The notes: generated by a model from the sequence alone, not told the origin. DNA of 64,000 nucleotides from Pterobdella sp. o SKG-2022 (GCA_964035795.1 OZ038322.1:17407447-17471446); one strand, 5' to 3'. Positions 38,355 to 50,073 are shown, counted from the stretch's first letter. Made by a program: numbers and translations.

Positions 38355-41305
38355 TCCCGAGAGAAGCAGGCCTACACGTGGTCGTAATGTGTCCTCAAGA
38401 GAACCAAATCTGCCTCAACAACCCCCGTCCTCTCTCTCTTTAAGAGGGATACCTCAAATCAGGCCATATTTTTTATGGCCTGCCCCCACCAAGACTCGGA
38501 CTGGTGGAAAAGGGCTTAGCTGCTTCTCGTAGGAGATGTGGAAAGCAACCCGGGACCCATGTGGTACTGTGCTATATGTACACATAAAATCACCTCATAT
38601 CAAACCTCCATCCAATGCAATCATACCACCCCTCACTGGATTCACATCAAACTCAAATCCTAGCCACCCTCATTCATATGTCACACACATCAAATCCCTA
38701 CACCAAAATCTCCTCCCCACATACACAATCTAACACAAAAAACCCTCCACTCACATCAACAAACCAAACCAACCACCCAAAACCAACCAACTTCCCCTTT
38801 AACAACACCAAAAAACATCAACATAATACAGCTCAACATCAACTCAATCACCAAGAAAACAACTGAACTCACTCACCTAATACACAAACAAAAAATACAC
38901 ATTATCACACTACAAGAATCCAACCTCAACAGCAAACACAAAACCCCACACATCCCTAACTTCTCAGCCATTAGACTAGACAAACCCTCATCCCAAAAAG
39001 GTGAAGGAACTCTCATTAACTACAAGAAAGCCAACTGGTCCCAATTCACCAAACACATAAAACACACCCTCAAAAACATCCCTCTCCACGAAGACCCCCA
39101 TACAGCTAACCACCTCATCACAAATGTGATCCTCACATCAGACCGAATAAACATCTCTAAAGGAATAATAAAACCCACACACACCCCACTCCCCGAAAGC
39201 ATCACTACACTCATATCGAAATGAAACCACACCAGAACCCTCACTAACAAAGATCCCTCACTACCCACACTCAACCAACACATCACCCACCTCATTCAAC
39301 AACACAAAAATCAAAAATGGGAAAAGCACCTAAAAACCGACTGAGACCACAAGAAAAAATCTCACATCCTATGGTCCACAGTAAAGGCCCTCAACCCCAA
39401 AAAACCTACCAGTCCCACCAATACAACTATCACTCACAACAACAAAAAAGCCCACACAGACACACAAAAAGCCAACACACTAAATATATATTTTAAATCA
39501 ACCACAAAACACTCCTCCAACCCCACTCACAGAATAACAAACTCACCAAATCACTCACATCTACTCCAATAACAATCACCGAATCAGATACCATCCTCGC
39601 TATAAAACAATCTAAAAATAACAACTCTTCAGGACCAGGCAATATCAACATCAAACATCTCAAACACCTAGGACCAATAGCCATCAAACACCTAACCAAC
39701 CTCTACAACATCACAATCAACACAAACACCATACCCCAAATATGGAAAACCTCCAAAATCATCCCCATCGCCAAACTTAACAAAAACCCTTCTCTCCCCT
39801 CCTCATACAGACCAATAGCCCTACTCTCTCCCATAGCAAAAACTCTAGAAAAATTCATCCTCCCACACATCACCACTAATATAATCTTCCCAACACACCA
39901 ACAATGACCAAAGCATTCGACACGGTCAACATCCACCAACTCATCTACAAAATACACAACACCCACATTCCTACAACAATAATCAAATTCCTGGCCAACT
40001 ACCTAAAAGGCCACCAACAATACACCTCATAAAACAATCACACATCAAAACACACAAACATCAAAGCAGGTGTCCCCCAAGGGGTCGTCCTATCACCCAC
40101 TCTCTTCAACGTATACCTCTCAGACATACCACTCCCCAAAATCAGCTCACTCAACCTCATCACCTACGCAGACGACATCACCATAACATCATCCCACCCC
40201 AACATCAACACAGCCACCCAGAACCTCAATGAAATACACACATGGGATCACAATAACAACCTACAAATCAACCCTACCAAAACCACATCAACTCTCATGA
40301 CCCCAGACCCATCAGAATATAACAAACCCCTGAACATCCACATCAATAACATTTCCATCCCCACCACCTCCAACCCTACCATCCTTGGCTTAACTTTTGA
40401 TCTCAAACTAAAATACTTCATCCACACAAACAACACCATCACTAAAGCAAAATAAACACTCAATCTCCTAAAACTCCTCACATCAACACACTGGGGAAAA
40501 AGCAAAGAAACACTCATCACCACATACAAAACATTACTCCTTCCCATCATCGAATACGCCAACACCATCTGGTCACCCATCATCTCATCCACCTCCCTCA
40601 ACAAACTCCAAAAACCCAAAACGCAGCCTTGAGAACAATCACTGGCTGCACCCTAGACACCAACACCCAACACCTCCACTCAAAGACCAAAATCCTCCCA
40701 CTGCAAAACCCTCTCAAACTTCACGCATCACAACTCACACAAAAAGCCTCCCACCCCACTCATCCCCTACACCCACTCACCACACAAAAAGCCCACCCCA
40801 GATACAAAAAGCAATCCACATTCAACAACAACATCAACTACACCCTAAAAATACCCTCCTCCACCCAGACCACCTCTCACACACAAATAAAAAACAACAT
40901 GAAAACCATACACACAAAAATAGTACACGACTACATATCATCCACTCACAACAAAATCCTCAGCAAGCAACCACCACCCATTCATAAATCAGAAACCACC
41001 CTAGACCACCAAAGTCGCCGCACTCTCGCCCAACTCAGATCAAATAAATCACCTTTCATTCTCTCATACCTCAACAAAATCTCACCCTCATTTCATCCCT
41101 CACCTTCATGCTCACTCTGCCAAACACACATTCACGACACCCCTCACCTCTTCACCTGCCCCAAAATAAGTACCACACTGGGCCCCGAGAGTCTGTGGAC
41201 CGACCCCGCGAGAGCGGCTGAGCTTCTTGACCACTAGACGATCTTGATGGGAACATGAGGAGCACCCAACAAGACTAGGGTGCTCGGGGTAAAGAAAAAA
41301 AAAAG
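38355..41305 (+). mobile_element. Younger LINE with 2A-like motif, disrupted and A/C-rich
   Basis: Order on the + strand: a 2A-like motif (38535-38558) followed by a Cys/His cluster starting WYCAIC; an endonuclease start (IIQLNINSI ... HIITLQESNL); a jump to the post-endonuclease linker (NYKKANWSQFTKH), implying an internal deletion; RT motifs SGPGNINIKHL, IIPIAKLNKNPSLPSSYRPI, KAFDTVNIHQLIYKI, AGVPQGVVLSPTLFN and YADD (40165-40176); and a C-terminal tail with CSLCQTHIHDTPHLFTCP, then LWTDPARAAELLDH. A poly(A)-like tail sits at 41291-41304. Frameshifts and stops show it is dead. The + strand is remarkably T-poor (A/C-rich), unlike any host sequence here. The protein order is that of CR1/Jockey-like APE-type LINEs. 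Confidence 0.88.
38535..38558 (+). other. 2A-like ribosome-skipping motif DVESNPGP
   Basis: The frame GAT-GTG-GAA-AGC-AAC-CCG-GGA-CCC encodes DVESNPGP, an exact fit to the 2A consensus D-(V/I)-E-x-N-P-G-P, preceded by hydrophobic LLVG. Such motifs are known at the N-terminus of some APE-type non-LTR retrotransposons, where they release or target the leader peptide. A TAG at 38517-38519 lies six codons upstream in the same frame. The next codon is ATG (38559), followed by the WYCAIC zinc cluster. Confidence 0.85.
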
Positions 41306-41317
41306 GAAGAGAGGAAG
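41306..41317. repeat. Target-site duplication, right copy
   Basis: GAAGAGAGGAAG immediately after the A-rich tail of the younger LINE; identical to 38343-38354. Confidence 0.85.
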
Positions 41318-41893
41318 CATGGCAACGATAGGGATTGCGCTGATCTAAAACCTAAACCACCAAAGCGGTTAGAAAGAGATACTTGCTTCCAACTCTTGTC
41401 AGACAGAAAAACATTGGAAATAGATGAGAGAGCAGCACGAATGATAAAATCAAAATCAGAAAAAATGTTGGGCTCAAGAAAAGTGGGACACATTCGAAGA
41501 ATGTAAAATGAAAGCATGATGAGAATCGACTTCTTTTAACATGGAACAAAGCCGACGAATGTCTTCCAATTTTAAATCAAGGCGGCCCTTCTACTGCCAG
41601 TTTTGTTAATGAGTTGAGCAGAAGACTGGGAATCCATGGAGGCAGTCTGGTTGCGCCATAAAGTCTCTCTGGCAATTGTCCGCGATAATGCTGTCAGTAT
41701 TCTTTCTTGTCTCCGCTTTTCTTTCTTTCTTTCTTAATTATTTTATTTTATCTTTTACGGCTTTTACGGTGTTTATTATAATTTTTTATTGCATTAAAAT
41801 TCCCTTTGATAATATTGCTCTTGTATGTTATTGTGCTAAATAAAATTTAATAAGCTTCAAAAAAGAATTAAGCATAGGAAAATATCCGTTTAA

Positions 41894-44686
41894 TTAAATT
41901 ATGCATAAGATTGAGACTAAATGAATTGAGGTATGAATGGAAGGATATATGATGGAGCAAGGTGCTTTACCTCCATTGATGTATAAAACGTATGAGAAAC
42001 CATCCAGCAAATGCCCTGAATGTCAAAATGTTTCCAATATTTCATTGATATGAAATAAAGTTGAAGCACCTCACCAAATTGATCTACAGAAATGAAGAAA
42101 TTTTGTTGATGCTCTTATGCAACAGCGTGCCATGACGAACGTTAATAACAGGTAAATTTAATTTTAAAAATAGAAAACCTTCGATGCAGTAATAGTATGG
42201 CAGTGTTGCATGTTTTCTGAATCCTCGATGTTCGTAGAAGCTACAATTATTTGGAAAAGGTAAAACTGCTTTCATGATTCTTTGATTTTTTTTCGATATT
42301 TTATTTACTTTTTATCTTAGTGAAAATGTAAAATTTTGTGAAAAATTGAATTTTAAGTATAAAACTATTTTGACATAATTTCATAAAGCATTTTCAGGTC
42401 CATTTTAATTAACCTGATGGTGAAAAAATAAATTTTTGAAAAGCAGTTCAAAAATTTTTTTTCCAGTGTTTCTTCAAATAGAATATTCATAAAACAAGTT
42501 TTATTTATAGCATTGATAATTTAGTACCGAATGGCGACAGAGTTGCTAGTAAGAACATGCAGAAAAACAGCTTTAACATAATGTAATTCACTTCTCAAAT
42601 GTTTGAGAAGAGTGTCAAGCAGAAGAGAAGCTGTGAGGGAGGTTTGAATCAATCATAAACAACATACAAGAAATTTCAACTATATTGCTTATATAAAATT
42701 TTTTATTGAAGCATGTGTAAGAGGTATAAATTTGATAAACATTTAACATTTTGTAATTAAAGCTAAAAAATAAACATATATAGACCATGTATTATTAAAA
42801 TTTTGTTTATAAAATATTTGATTTTAAAATTTTTCTACGAATTAGTACATCATTTCAATAACTTGTTTTTCTTTGAAGAGAATAACAGAAAAATATAAAA
42901 TGCAAACCTATTCCATATCTTCTGTAAGTTTTAAGCACTCCTAATGATAAAATGTAGGCAACTTTAGTTTCATGTGGATCATTTCCTGATATTATATCCT
43001 GATCCTGCAAGTTATCCAACAATATGATAGATTATCAAATAAAAAAAACAAAAATTTCAAACTTGAATTTTTTGAAATATTCAAAACATGTATTTTGAAT
43101 TATAGAATATTTTCTTAATTAAACACAAAATAACTTGAAATCATTGAGCACCGGACAGTTTTATATTTTTCAATCAAACCAAAACTTTAAAAAATCTAGC
43201 ACTTTCTTACTTCAATGTTACAGGATGCTATAGATTTCACTTGGGAAACAATGAAAGCCACGATAGTCTGATTTATAGTGGCAGCTATTGAATAAAACTG
43301 CTCACCACTAGTTATTTCATCAAATAACTTATCTGGATATCTTTGAAGTATTCGAAATTGATTTTTGAATGTTATTGATACAAAATATGATATTTTTATT
43401 AAAACTTATTTGATATTTATTAAATTTTATGAATCAAAACTTATTTATGATTCAATTTTTTAGTTGATATTGCTCTACAAGGTCCTATTTTTGCAACAAA
43501 CACAGATGCCCCACAGAAAGACTCTCCAGTTCTTTTTACAATGTACTTAAAAGTAGCAATGAAAGATGTCAGAAAAAAAGTGCTCTCACAAGATGTAGTT
43601 TATGCTGATGATGTAGACTTTATAAGTGAAGATTGTATAGACTTTGACTTTGTTGAATAAACCCTAGCAATTTATGCACAAAATAAATAAAATATGAATG
43701 CCAAGTATAGCAAGGCCAAAAAAAGTTATAAATTTATGAAGCATATGTCTAATTAATTATGCTTTTTGGCTGCAGCATTTGGTCAACAAACAAAGAAACA
43801 GAAAAATCTAGACAGTTTCAATAGAAGAATGGTGAGACACTCATGTGGAATCTTCTGACCGAAACCCATGTCTACAGAAGAAGCAAACAGTCTCATTGAA
43901 CCAGTGACATGATAAGTGAAAAAATTATGCTGGGTGATGCTAGGCCGCATTTTACACCTAGACAACCAGGTTCCAGCAAAAGAAGCAACTATTGATTCTA
44001 TCAAAACCAAAAAAAAATGAGAAAAACCAAATACTAGCCTACTCACCACTATCATAGATAACTTGAATGTCACTCTATCAATAAAAGAGGCAATCGAACT
44101 TGCAAAAGACAAAAGATCATTGAAGTTGGAGATAAGCCGTGCTTTGGTGAATGTAAAACTCTAACTATTGAATCAACATTCATATTTTAGTTTTTTTGTA
44201 AATCCTAATAAATAATTGAATTGCTCTAGAACACATACTTTATAGGAAAGCACTGGTTACATAATGATTTAAGAGCTGGTACATCACTAGGACATAAATT
44301 TCTCAACTGTACCTACAAGAATTATTTAATTGATCAATAAGTAATAATAAAAAGAATTATTTTATTTAACTTAAATAATTGATATAACAGATCATTTTCA
44401 AAGCATATACATGAAAATTTTATCACATATTAAAACTTATGATATAATTTTTAGATTCAAGATGTTTGAAAGAAAACTGACATAACTGACTTTTTTAAAG
44501 TAGATATTTTCAAATCTTAAATTAAATCATTCAAATATTAAAATTATAAATAATTCAAGAAAATTATTAAAAAGGTAAGAAAAAATATTAGATGATTATT
44601 GTCATTCGTAATAAATAATGAAAAAATACCTGCTTTTGTATGTTGTAAGATTCTGCCATTTGATTTTCAAAGTTTTTCTCATACAT
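41894..44686 (-). CDS. NAA60: N-alpha-acetyltransferase 60 (NatF)
   Basis: Seven exons on the minus strand: 44630-44686, 44239-44312, 43211-43340, 42908-43004, 42528-42630, 42179-42240, and a last exon ending at TAA 41894-41896 (acceptor before 42015). Phases agree. GNAT motifs: VQLRNLCPSDVPALKSLC with CFPIKYPDKLFDEITSGEQF, FYSIAATINQTIVAFIV, KVAYILSLGVLKTYRRYGIA (acetyl-CoA loop, RxxGxA/G), FLHVLTSNSVAIRFYEHRGF, and GHLLDGFSYVLYINGG. NAA60 acetylates the N-termini of membrane proteins on the cytosolic face of the Golgi. After YINGG the frame runs KAPCSII to a stop only about 20 residues on, so the C-terminal membrane-anchoring helices known in vertebrate NAA60 are missing or in an unseen exon; the donor GTAAAG (at 41970) would allow such an exon. 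A LINE fragment lies in intron 2. Confidence 0.88.
43465..44165 (+). mobile_element. LINE fragment (RT and tail) in NAA60 intron 2
   Basis: KDSPVLFTMYLKVAMKDVRK, then VVYADDVDFIS (YADD codons at 43601-43612) is the RT palm; after a deletion the tail continues LDSFNRRMVRHSCGI, GRILHLDNQVPAKEA and a spacer with IDNLNVTLSIKEAIELAKDK. Opposite in orientation to NAA60. Confidence 0.7.
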
Positions 44687-45549
44687 CTCGATTTTTAAGG
44701 TACATAATGAATTATTAATCATATAAATTCATTTGATTTTATCACAATTCATTAAAAAACTTAAGTGTTATAATACATTATATGGTTGAATTATAAAAAA
44801 AAACAAAAACAAAAACGATTAAACTTAAAGCAAATAAAGGCTTGCATCTAAATTAACTTTTAAAGGTTCTATTATGAAGTAAGACCGCAAAGTTATATAG
44901 TTTTTGAAATCGTATTAAAATTTGAATTGTTTGTATTTGTTGTTTATAAATTTTTTACGCATTTAATTTTTTTTAGCTTCTTAATCGAAAATTTATTTCA
45001 AAAATTTTATCTTTAATTCAAACTGATGTTTCGTTATGAGGATAACAATAAGCTTCATGTTATTATTTAGTTAATAAAATTGTTTGATCCAAATCGTTTT
45101 TGTAACAGGCTAGTTTATTTATTTGTTATGATGATATTTCGTTTGAGCTTAAAAAAGCTTAGCTATTAATGGTAATGAATCTCTAATTGTTTGAGTAAAT
45201 TATTCCATAATCGATGAGATTATTTATTAGATGAAACACACGATATAAATTTTTATCAATACGTACATTAAGCAAGTATCTGTGTGATTGAAAAAAGTAG
45301 TTGAAAATTTTTATAGGATTTTTGAACGTTGTGCTCTTATCACTTAAATATAGAAAGCAATGTTGATTTGTTCAACCATGAGAATCGGCTGCCAATATCA
45401 ACAATATTTCACTTTCAGCACAAAATTACAACGTATTGTCTAATATCTTTTTTTTCAGAGTACCATTATTATTTGAAAATCAAACTCAAGTTTTGAAACT
45501 ATTTATTCAACTTTTAGTCAAAGCATTATAATTAAATGTCTAGTGAGTT
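44687..45549. other. Intergenic region NAA60 / MRPS27
   Basis: AT-rich with a solo foldback arm near 45040-45130; no gene seen. MRPS27 ends at 45550 and NAA60 starts at 44686, both on the minus strand. Confidence 0.5.
45040..45130. repeat. Solo foldback arm with extra flanking homology
   Basis: AAGCTTCATGTTATTATTTA, GTTAATAAAATTGTTTGATC, then AACAGGCTAGTTTATTTATT matches the right arm of 7357-7516 and about 30 bp beyond it (TAGGCTAGTTTAGTTAATT). This shows the element extends past the palindrome. Confidence 0.6.
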
Positions 45550-48500
45550 TTACTTCTTTTTACGATCAGCTCTTCGTTCACCAGGAGGCAACACATAGAG
45601 CTCCTCAGCCACATTTTCTTTGACTTTCGGGAATGGAGGTTGTTTCGATATTTCTAAACTCATTTTCACTCTCTCTTCATAAAACCTTCAAAGATATATA
45701 ATTTTAATTGAGCATTTCATGTTTTTTAGTTAGTCTTTTATTCTTACGTTTAACCCCATAAAAATAGGACTATAAAGATGATAAGGTATTTTTAAGCAAA
45801 AATATTTAATAATATCAAAATGTACAACCTCAGTCTTTCTTCAGATTCTTTAAGCTCAAGAATTTTTTTTGCTATTTCTAATTTTTCTCGAGAAGATTTC
45901 AACTCTATTATTTGACTTTCCATCATTGACTCTCGTTGGTCACTCCATTTCTACGCGATATTAAGGTTTTAATAACATATCATTTTTCAAAAACCGATAC
46001 GTTGAGAAAACATAAAATCTAAATGAAACTCACTGCATAAAGATTTTTTTGATTTTCTATCAAAACAATCTCTTCCTTCTTAGCTTCACTAATTAATTGA
46101 TTAAAATATTCTTTAAAATTGTCTTCTTGGCTCACTTTTCCGTTTGTTTCTAATTTCACTTGAATATCCTTGATTTAAGAAATTTAAATTATCAGTAATT
46201 CATTTCGTACCAAACATAAATTATTATTGAAAAGCGTTTCAGAATCTGAATTTTATTTGACACATTCAACTTAGTACAACCTTGAACTGGTTGTTGAAGA
46301 GTTCTTTTTGTGCCGTGGTATATGTGGGCACACAATGAATCAGCCTTTTGTGGCCTGGTCCTTCCACTTTATTTTCTTCATCCTTCGCCTCTATCGACTC
46401 CAATGCACTTCTTATTTGCTCCAACTGATCATTGTTAATTTGAGAAACTTATAAATTTTTATCAACCTTCGAAAAGATTGATAAAAATTAAAACATTCAT
46501 CACAATTTGATAGAATTTTTTTATTTGAATACAAAAATAACTAACGTGAGTTTTGCCGATTATATGTGGATCTTTAACTGTTTCAATATAGTTTTGTAGA
46601 ACGTTGAGAGCCTTTGAAAATTTTTGGTAAAGTACCAAGCCTAATACATAATACCCCCTGGAAACAACATCATTCTTATTCTTCGTCAAAGTTGAGAGAG
46701 CTTTGCCAATCTGATTTATTCAATCAAATGTATATAAATAAGGAATATATAAATTTATCTATTTTTTAATTCATCGTTTGATTTAAACACCCGCATATGA
46801 GTGATTTAACAGGTTAGAATCAATTGAATATATAATTATTGAAGGTTGTTAACCTACCTTTAGCTGGTCATCATACAGGTCAAAATGATCATCGTAATAG
46901 GGATTTTGAATGTATTTCACTTTTCGGTAAACTATATCTAAATTCTATGAGAAAACAATGAGAAAATTAAATGAAAGGTAATATTTACAAATTATTTTTA
47001 CGAACAAGCCTATTTATTATCTATTGTAGAATCACTATATTTTTCAATATTGATTACTATAAGGCATTTGAAAACCACTGTATGTTACAAATAATTATGA
47101 AATAACTTTTTCGATGCTCGGCAGAGGAGCAAGGGTCAAACTTTCAATAGACTGAAGATATTGATGTATAGTATAATAGCAAAGTTGTTGAATGATAGGT
47201 TTATTCAACTCCTCTTGAAGCATTAAATCTATCACTATCTTCAATGCTTCTGATGGAAATAGTTTGAAGTTATTACTTATGTGGTTATATAGAAAATTTA
47301 TTAACAGTTAGTTAACATTTGAATACTTTAAAGAATGATTTTTTTATGTTATAGAGCTTAACATGGAATTAGTGAATTTTAAAATGAAATAGACATTTAA
47401 AATATTCAATAATGTAAAATAAATCTACAAGCTCTGTATTTTTATGAAATAATATGAAAAAGGTTGAAGCATTCTCAAATTTCACACTTAGACCAATACC
47501 TTTTTATTTGAATATTTCAAAACCAATTATTTTTCATGGCGAAGCTGAGCTCATCATAAACCATAATTTTGTGAAAAAACCTGGGTTTCCACAAAGACTG
47601 ATGAAACCAGTTTTAATGCTTTTCATCGCCGTCTTTTAAGACGAGTAAGAGGATTTTTTTTGGTCAAAAATATTGAAATGAGAAGAGCTTGCAGGATAAA
47701 AAAAAGCCCAAAAACTGCGTCAGACCATCGCTTGTCGCAAGCTCAAGTTATTAAGTCCCATTTTGAGATTAGACCCAGATACACCAGCGCAGAGCTATAG
47801 ATAATTACTTCCTAGCTACATCAAACCTATGGAGGGTAAACCAAAAACGACTTCACCAGCTGCACTAAGAAAAGGCTTGAAAACCTGAAACATAATGCTC
47901 GACAATCCTGAAGACTTGCTGAAACTGCAAATAATGGCTTTGTAGAAAACTCTTTTATTCACGTTCTTAATTTTTCTACTTCACTATGTTTTGACTCAAA
48001 ACGAGTTTTATAATAAAAATAATGTAGAGTTATACTAAGGTTAAAATGCTAGAACAGACCATCAAGCATATTATTATCAAGAAAGTGGTCCAACAGTAAG
48101 ACAGCTGTATATTCATCCAGAAAAATGCCATAGTTTATCTGTTTGGAGTGTTATTTTGAATGAACTTTGAAATGAATTGAAGTTATTAGATTAAAACTTT
48201 TAGAAACATTGTATGTATCTTCTTGTTTTCAAAAGTTCTTCATTTATTTCTTCAAAAATGAAAATTTTAGATACAAATTTTTTGAAAAAACTAAAATTTT
48301 CTATAAGTGAAACCTTATCATAATTTATTAGTACCATTCCTGAAGGATTTAGTCTAATGAATTATGATGATTGAAAATGAGATGCTGAGACAACTGGTTG
48401 GTATAAAGTTTAGCGGGCAATAAGGTAAACTGAAAATTATTTGAACACTAAAGGTAATTTTATTAAGTACAAAGCTTTTCGTTAACAAAGTAACATTATC

Positions 48501-49703
48501 AAGTACGTTAAAATTTAACGTAATTTTAACGTACTTGATAATGTTACTTTGTTAACGAAAAGCTTTGTACTTAATAAAATTACCTTTAGTGTTCAAATAA
48601 TTTTCAGTATTTACTTTGGCTAAAGAAGATTAATAAGGTAATACTTTGGTGTAAATATGTGGAAACCAGACTAAGAAGTCAAAGATTGAGGTGGTTTGGT
48701 CATATATTGAGGTAGCCAAAAAAAGACAGTTTGACACTGAAAGTGTACAATATGAACCACAAGGGGTGTGAACCAGTCAGAATGCCAAAGAAGACCTGGA
48801 AGAAATGCGTGGAGAAAGATTTAAAAATACTGTAATTAGAAGAGAGCCAGGCTTTCAAAAAAAATTTATGGAAACTTAAAATTCCATCAAATCCCTCTTG
48901 GAAAGAGAAAAATGATGATGATGATGAATTATGATAAGATTGTACTTATTGAAAATTTTAAGTTTAAAACTCTATTTCCTTTCACAGATTTAAAAAAATG
49001 ATAACAATGGTATGAATGTATTTCAAAATATTTTTAGTAATGACTTAATAAAACTTATGAAAAGAATCTAAGATTTTGAATACTGAATAACTATTTCATG
49101 AATAATAAACCTTATCTAAAAGAATTTTGATAAGCTGTTGATACTGGTTGGCCTCGAGGAGGGTTCGTACAAGAGCATGTGGTGTTGAGGGAAGGAGATT
49201 ACTTGCTTCTGTTGTATGCCTAAAACTATTAGAACAATAGAGAATATGATAAATATAACGGAAATTTTATGAAAATTAATTTAAGCTTTGAAATTTTTTT
49301 CATTAAAAAATACTTGTCATGTTACTTGTAAACTATCTGCTCAATTAAAGGATAAGATGAATCTTCCAATTGAACCATTTTGTTTGTTAACTGAAAACAA
49401 TAAAAAAATATTAATTATGATGAAAAATTAATTAATATTATTATTATCTTGAAAATATAGTTATTATCTTTTTTGACATTATAATTGAAATTAGTTGTAG
49501 ACTTACGATGTCCATATCTAAAGAAGAGATAAATGAATTTTCGTCTGAAGCCTTTTTCAGATTTCTGAAAAGGTCTCCTTCAAGAAAAACAGTTTTAAAA
49601 AATATTAATAAACTATTATATATTCACCTGCATCAAGAGCTAATAATACATTTGAATTCAATCTTTTATTCCACTCAGTATCGCATTGGAAAGAACTTGA
49701 CAT
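45550..49703 (-). CDS. MRPS27: Mitochondrial small ribosomal subunit protein mS27
   Basis: Twelve exons on the minus strand: 49628-49703, 49507-49577, 49326-49390, 49111-49219, 48056-48138, 47107-47275, 46858-46944, 46546-46710, 46281-46424, 46034-46168, 45829-45950, 45550-45685. All phases agree and give 453 aa (human 414). Recognised blocks: EWNKRLNSNVLLALDAGDLF at the N-terminus, HALVRTLLEANQYQQLIKIL, YGIFLDEYTAVLLLDHFLDN (exon 5), ALKIVIDLMLQEELNKPIIQ, KYIQNPYYDDHFDLYDDQLK, and GYYVLGLVLYQKFSKALNVL; then a Glu/Lys-rich coiled-coil tail ending ERRADRKKK. mS27 is a PPR-like component of the mitoribosome small subunit. Intron 4 (48139-49110) and intron 5 (47276-48055) hold LINE fragments and a foldback element. 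Assignment rests on block order; individual similarity is moderate. Confidence 0.78.
47690..47965 (+). mobile_element. LINE C-terminal fragment in MRPS27 intron 5
   Basis: PILRLDPDTPAQSY, then KPMEGKPKTTSPAALRKGLK matches the LINE tail GHILRLDPDTPAQ...RGRPKTTL. Orientation is opposite to MRPS27. Confidence 0.6.
48430..48607. repeat. Perfect 85-bp-arm foldback element in MRPS27 intron 4
   Basis: Left arm 48430-48514 and right arm 48523-48607 are exact inverted repeats with an 8-nt centre (TTAACGTA). The arm contains AAAGCTTTTCGTTAAC, a variant of the shared core AAGCTTTTCGTAA, and CATTATCAAGTACG (compare CATTATCAAGTATA in 7357-7516). No mismatch was found, so it is very young or kept homogeneous. 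Confidence 0.92.
48640..48935 (+). mobile_element. LINE C-terminal fragment with TGA-rich 3' tail
   Basis: LRSQRLRWFGHILR, KVYNMNHKGCEPVRMPKKTW and KKCVEKDLK form the post-RT tail of an RTE/CR1-like LINE. It ends in (ATG)n at about 48910-48928, the short-repeat 3' end typical of RTE-type elements. Confidence 0.65.
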
Positions 49704-50073
49704 AATGGAACGAAAGTCTTCAAATTTAAAATGCTTTAGTTAGTTTATTAAATCATTTAAAGATAGACAAGAAAAGCAAAGTATTCATCTAGTTATTATA
49801 AAATGCATTTTAAAGAAACAAACTTTTTTTGAATGTTTTCAAACGTTTAATATTTTGGAATTTTAATAAATTCAACATTTTTAATTAGAGTAGTTCACGC
49901 TTTTCAAGTCAATATCATTTACTACTTAAGTTTGTTTTTAAATCAATTAATTTAAATAAATTATAAAAACCCCAGAAACATTCTAGTATCAAATATTTCA
50001 ATACAAAAAATACTAAAATGGTTATATTTTTGAGTTGATTTACTTTTAAAAGTGTAAGAATCTCAACTTTAAT

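Larger units (their letters stand above)
37586..41740 (-). mobile_element. Older minus-strand LINE fragment, split by a younger LINE
   Basis: Two halves of one minus-strand ORF. The upstream half (41306-41740) reads ILRMCPTFLEPNIF ... SWKQVSLSNRFGGLGFRSAQ and PCFLSS. The downstream half (37586-38354) continues SSYASPSLVRLLLSSVPDVH, then a stretch with a few stops, DGKSANSAAWSEGMPISFSR, a Cys/His cluster (CFCKCGVRMDSKGYHGLSCC) and GCPDGITTF, ending at 37586. This is the post-RT and C-terminal region of a widespread animal non-LTR family with a CxC..H..C module and a PDG motif. If the intervening 38355-41305 element and one copy of the 12-bp duplication are set aside, the frame runs straight across the junction. 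The element is 5'-truncated. Confidence 0.85.

Noticed and set aside
39020..40619. Minus-strand V/L-rich open frames across the younger LINE
   Set aside because: Caused by the T-poor composition of the + strand, which removes stops from the complement; + strand carries the RT motifs.
47454..47639. 61-codon open frame on + in MRPS27 intron 5
   Set aside because: No homology and no splice context; lies beside a LINE fragment.
49508..49705. 65-codon open frame on + over MRPS27 exons 1-2
   Set aside because: Antisense to two phase-consistent MRPS27 exons and the intron between them.
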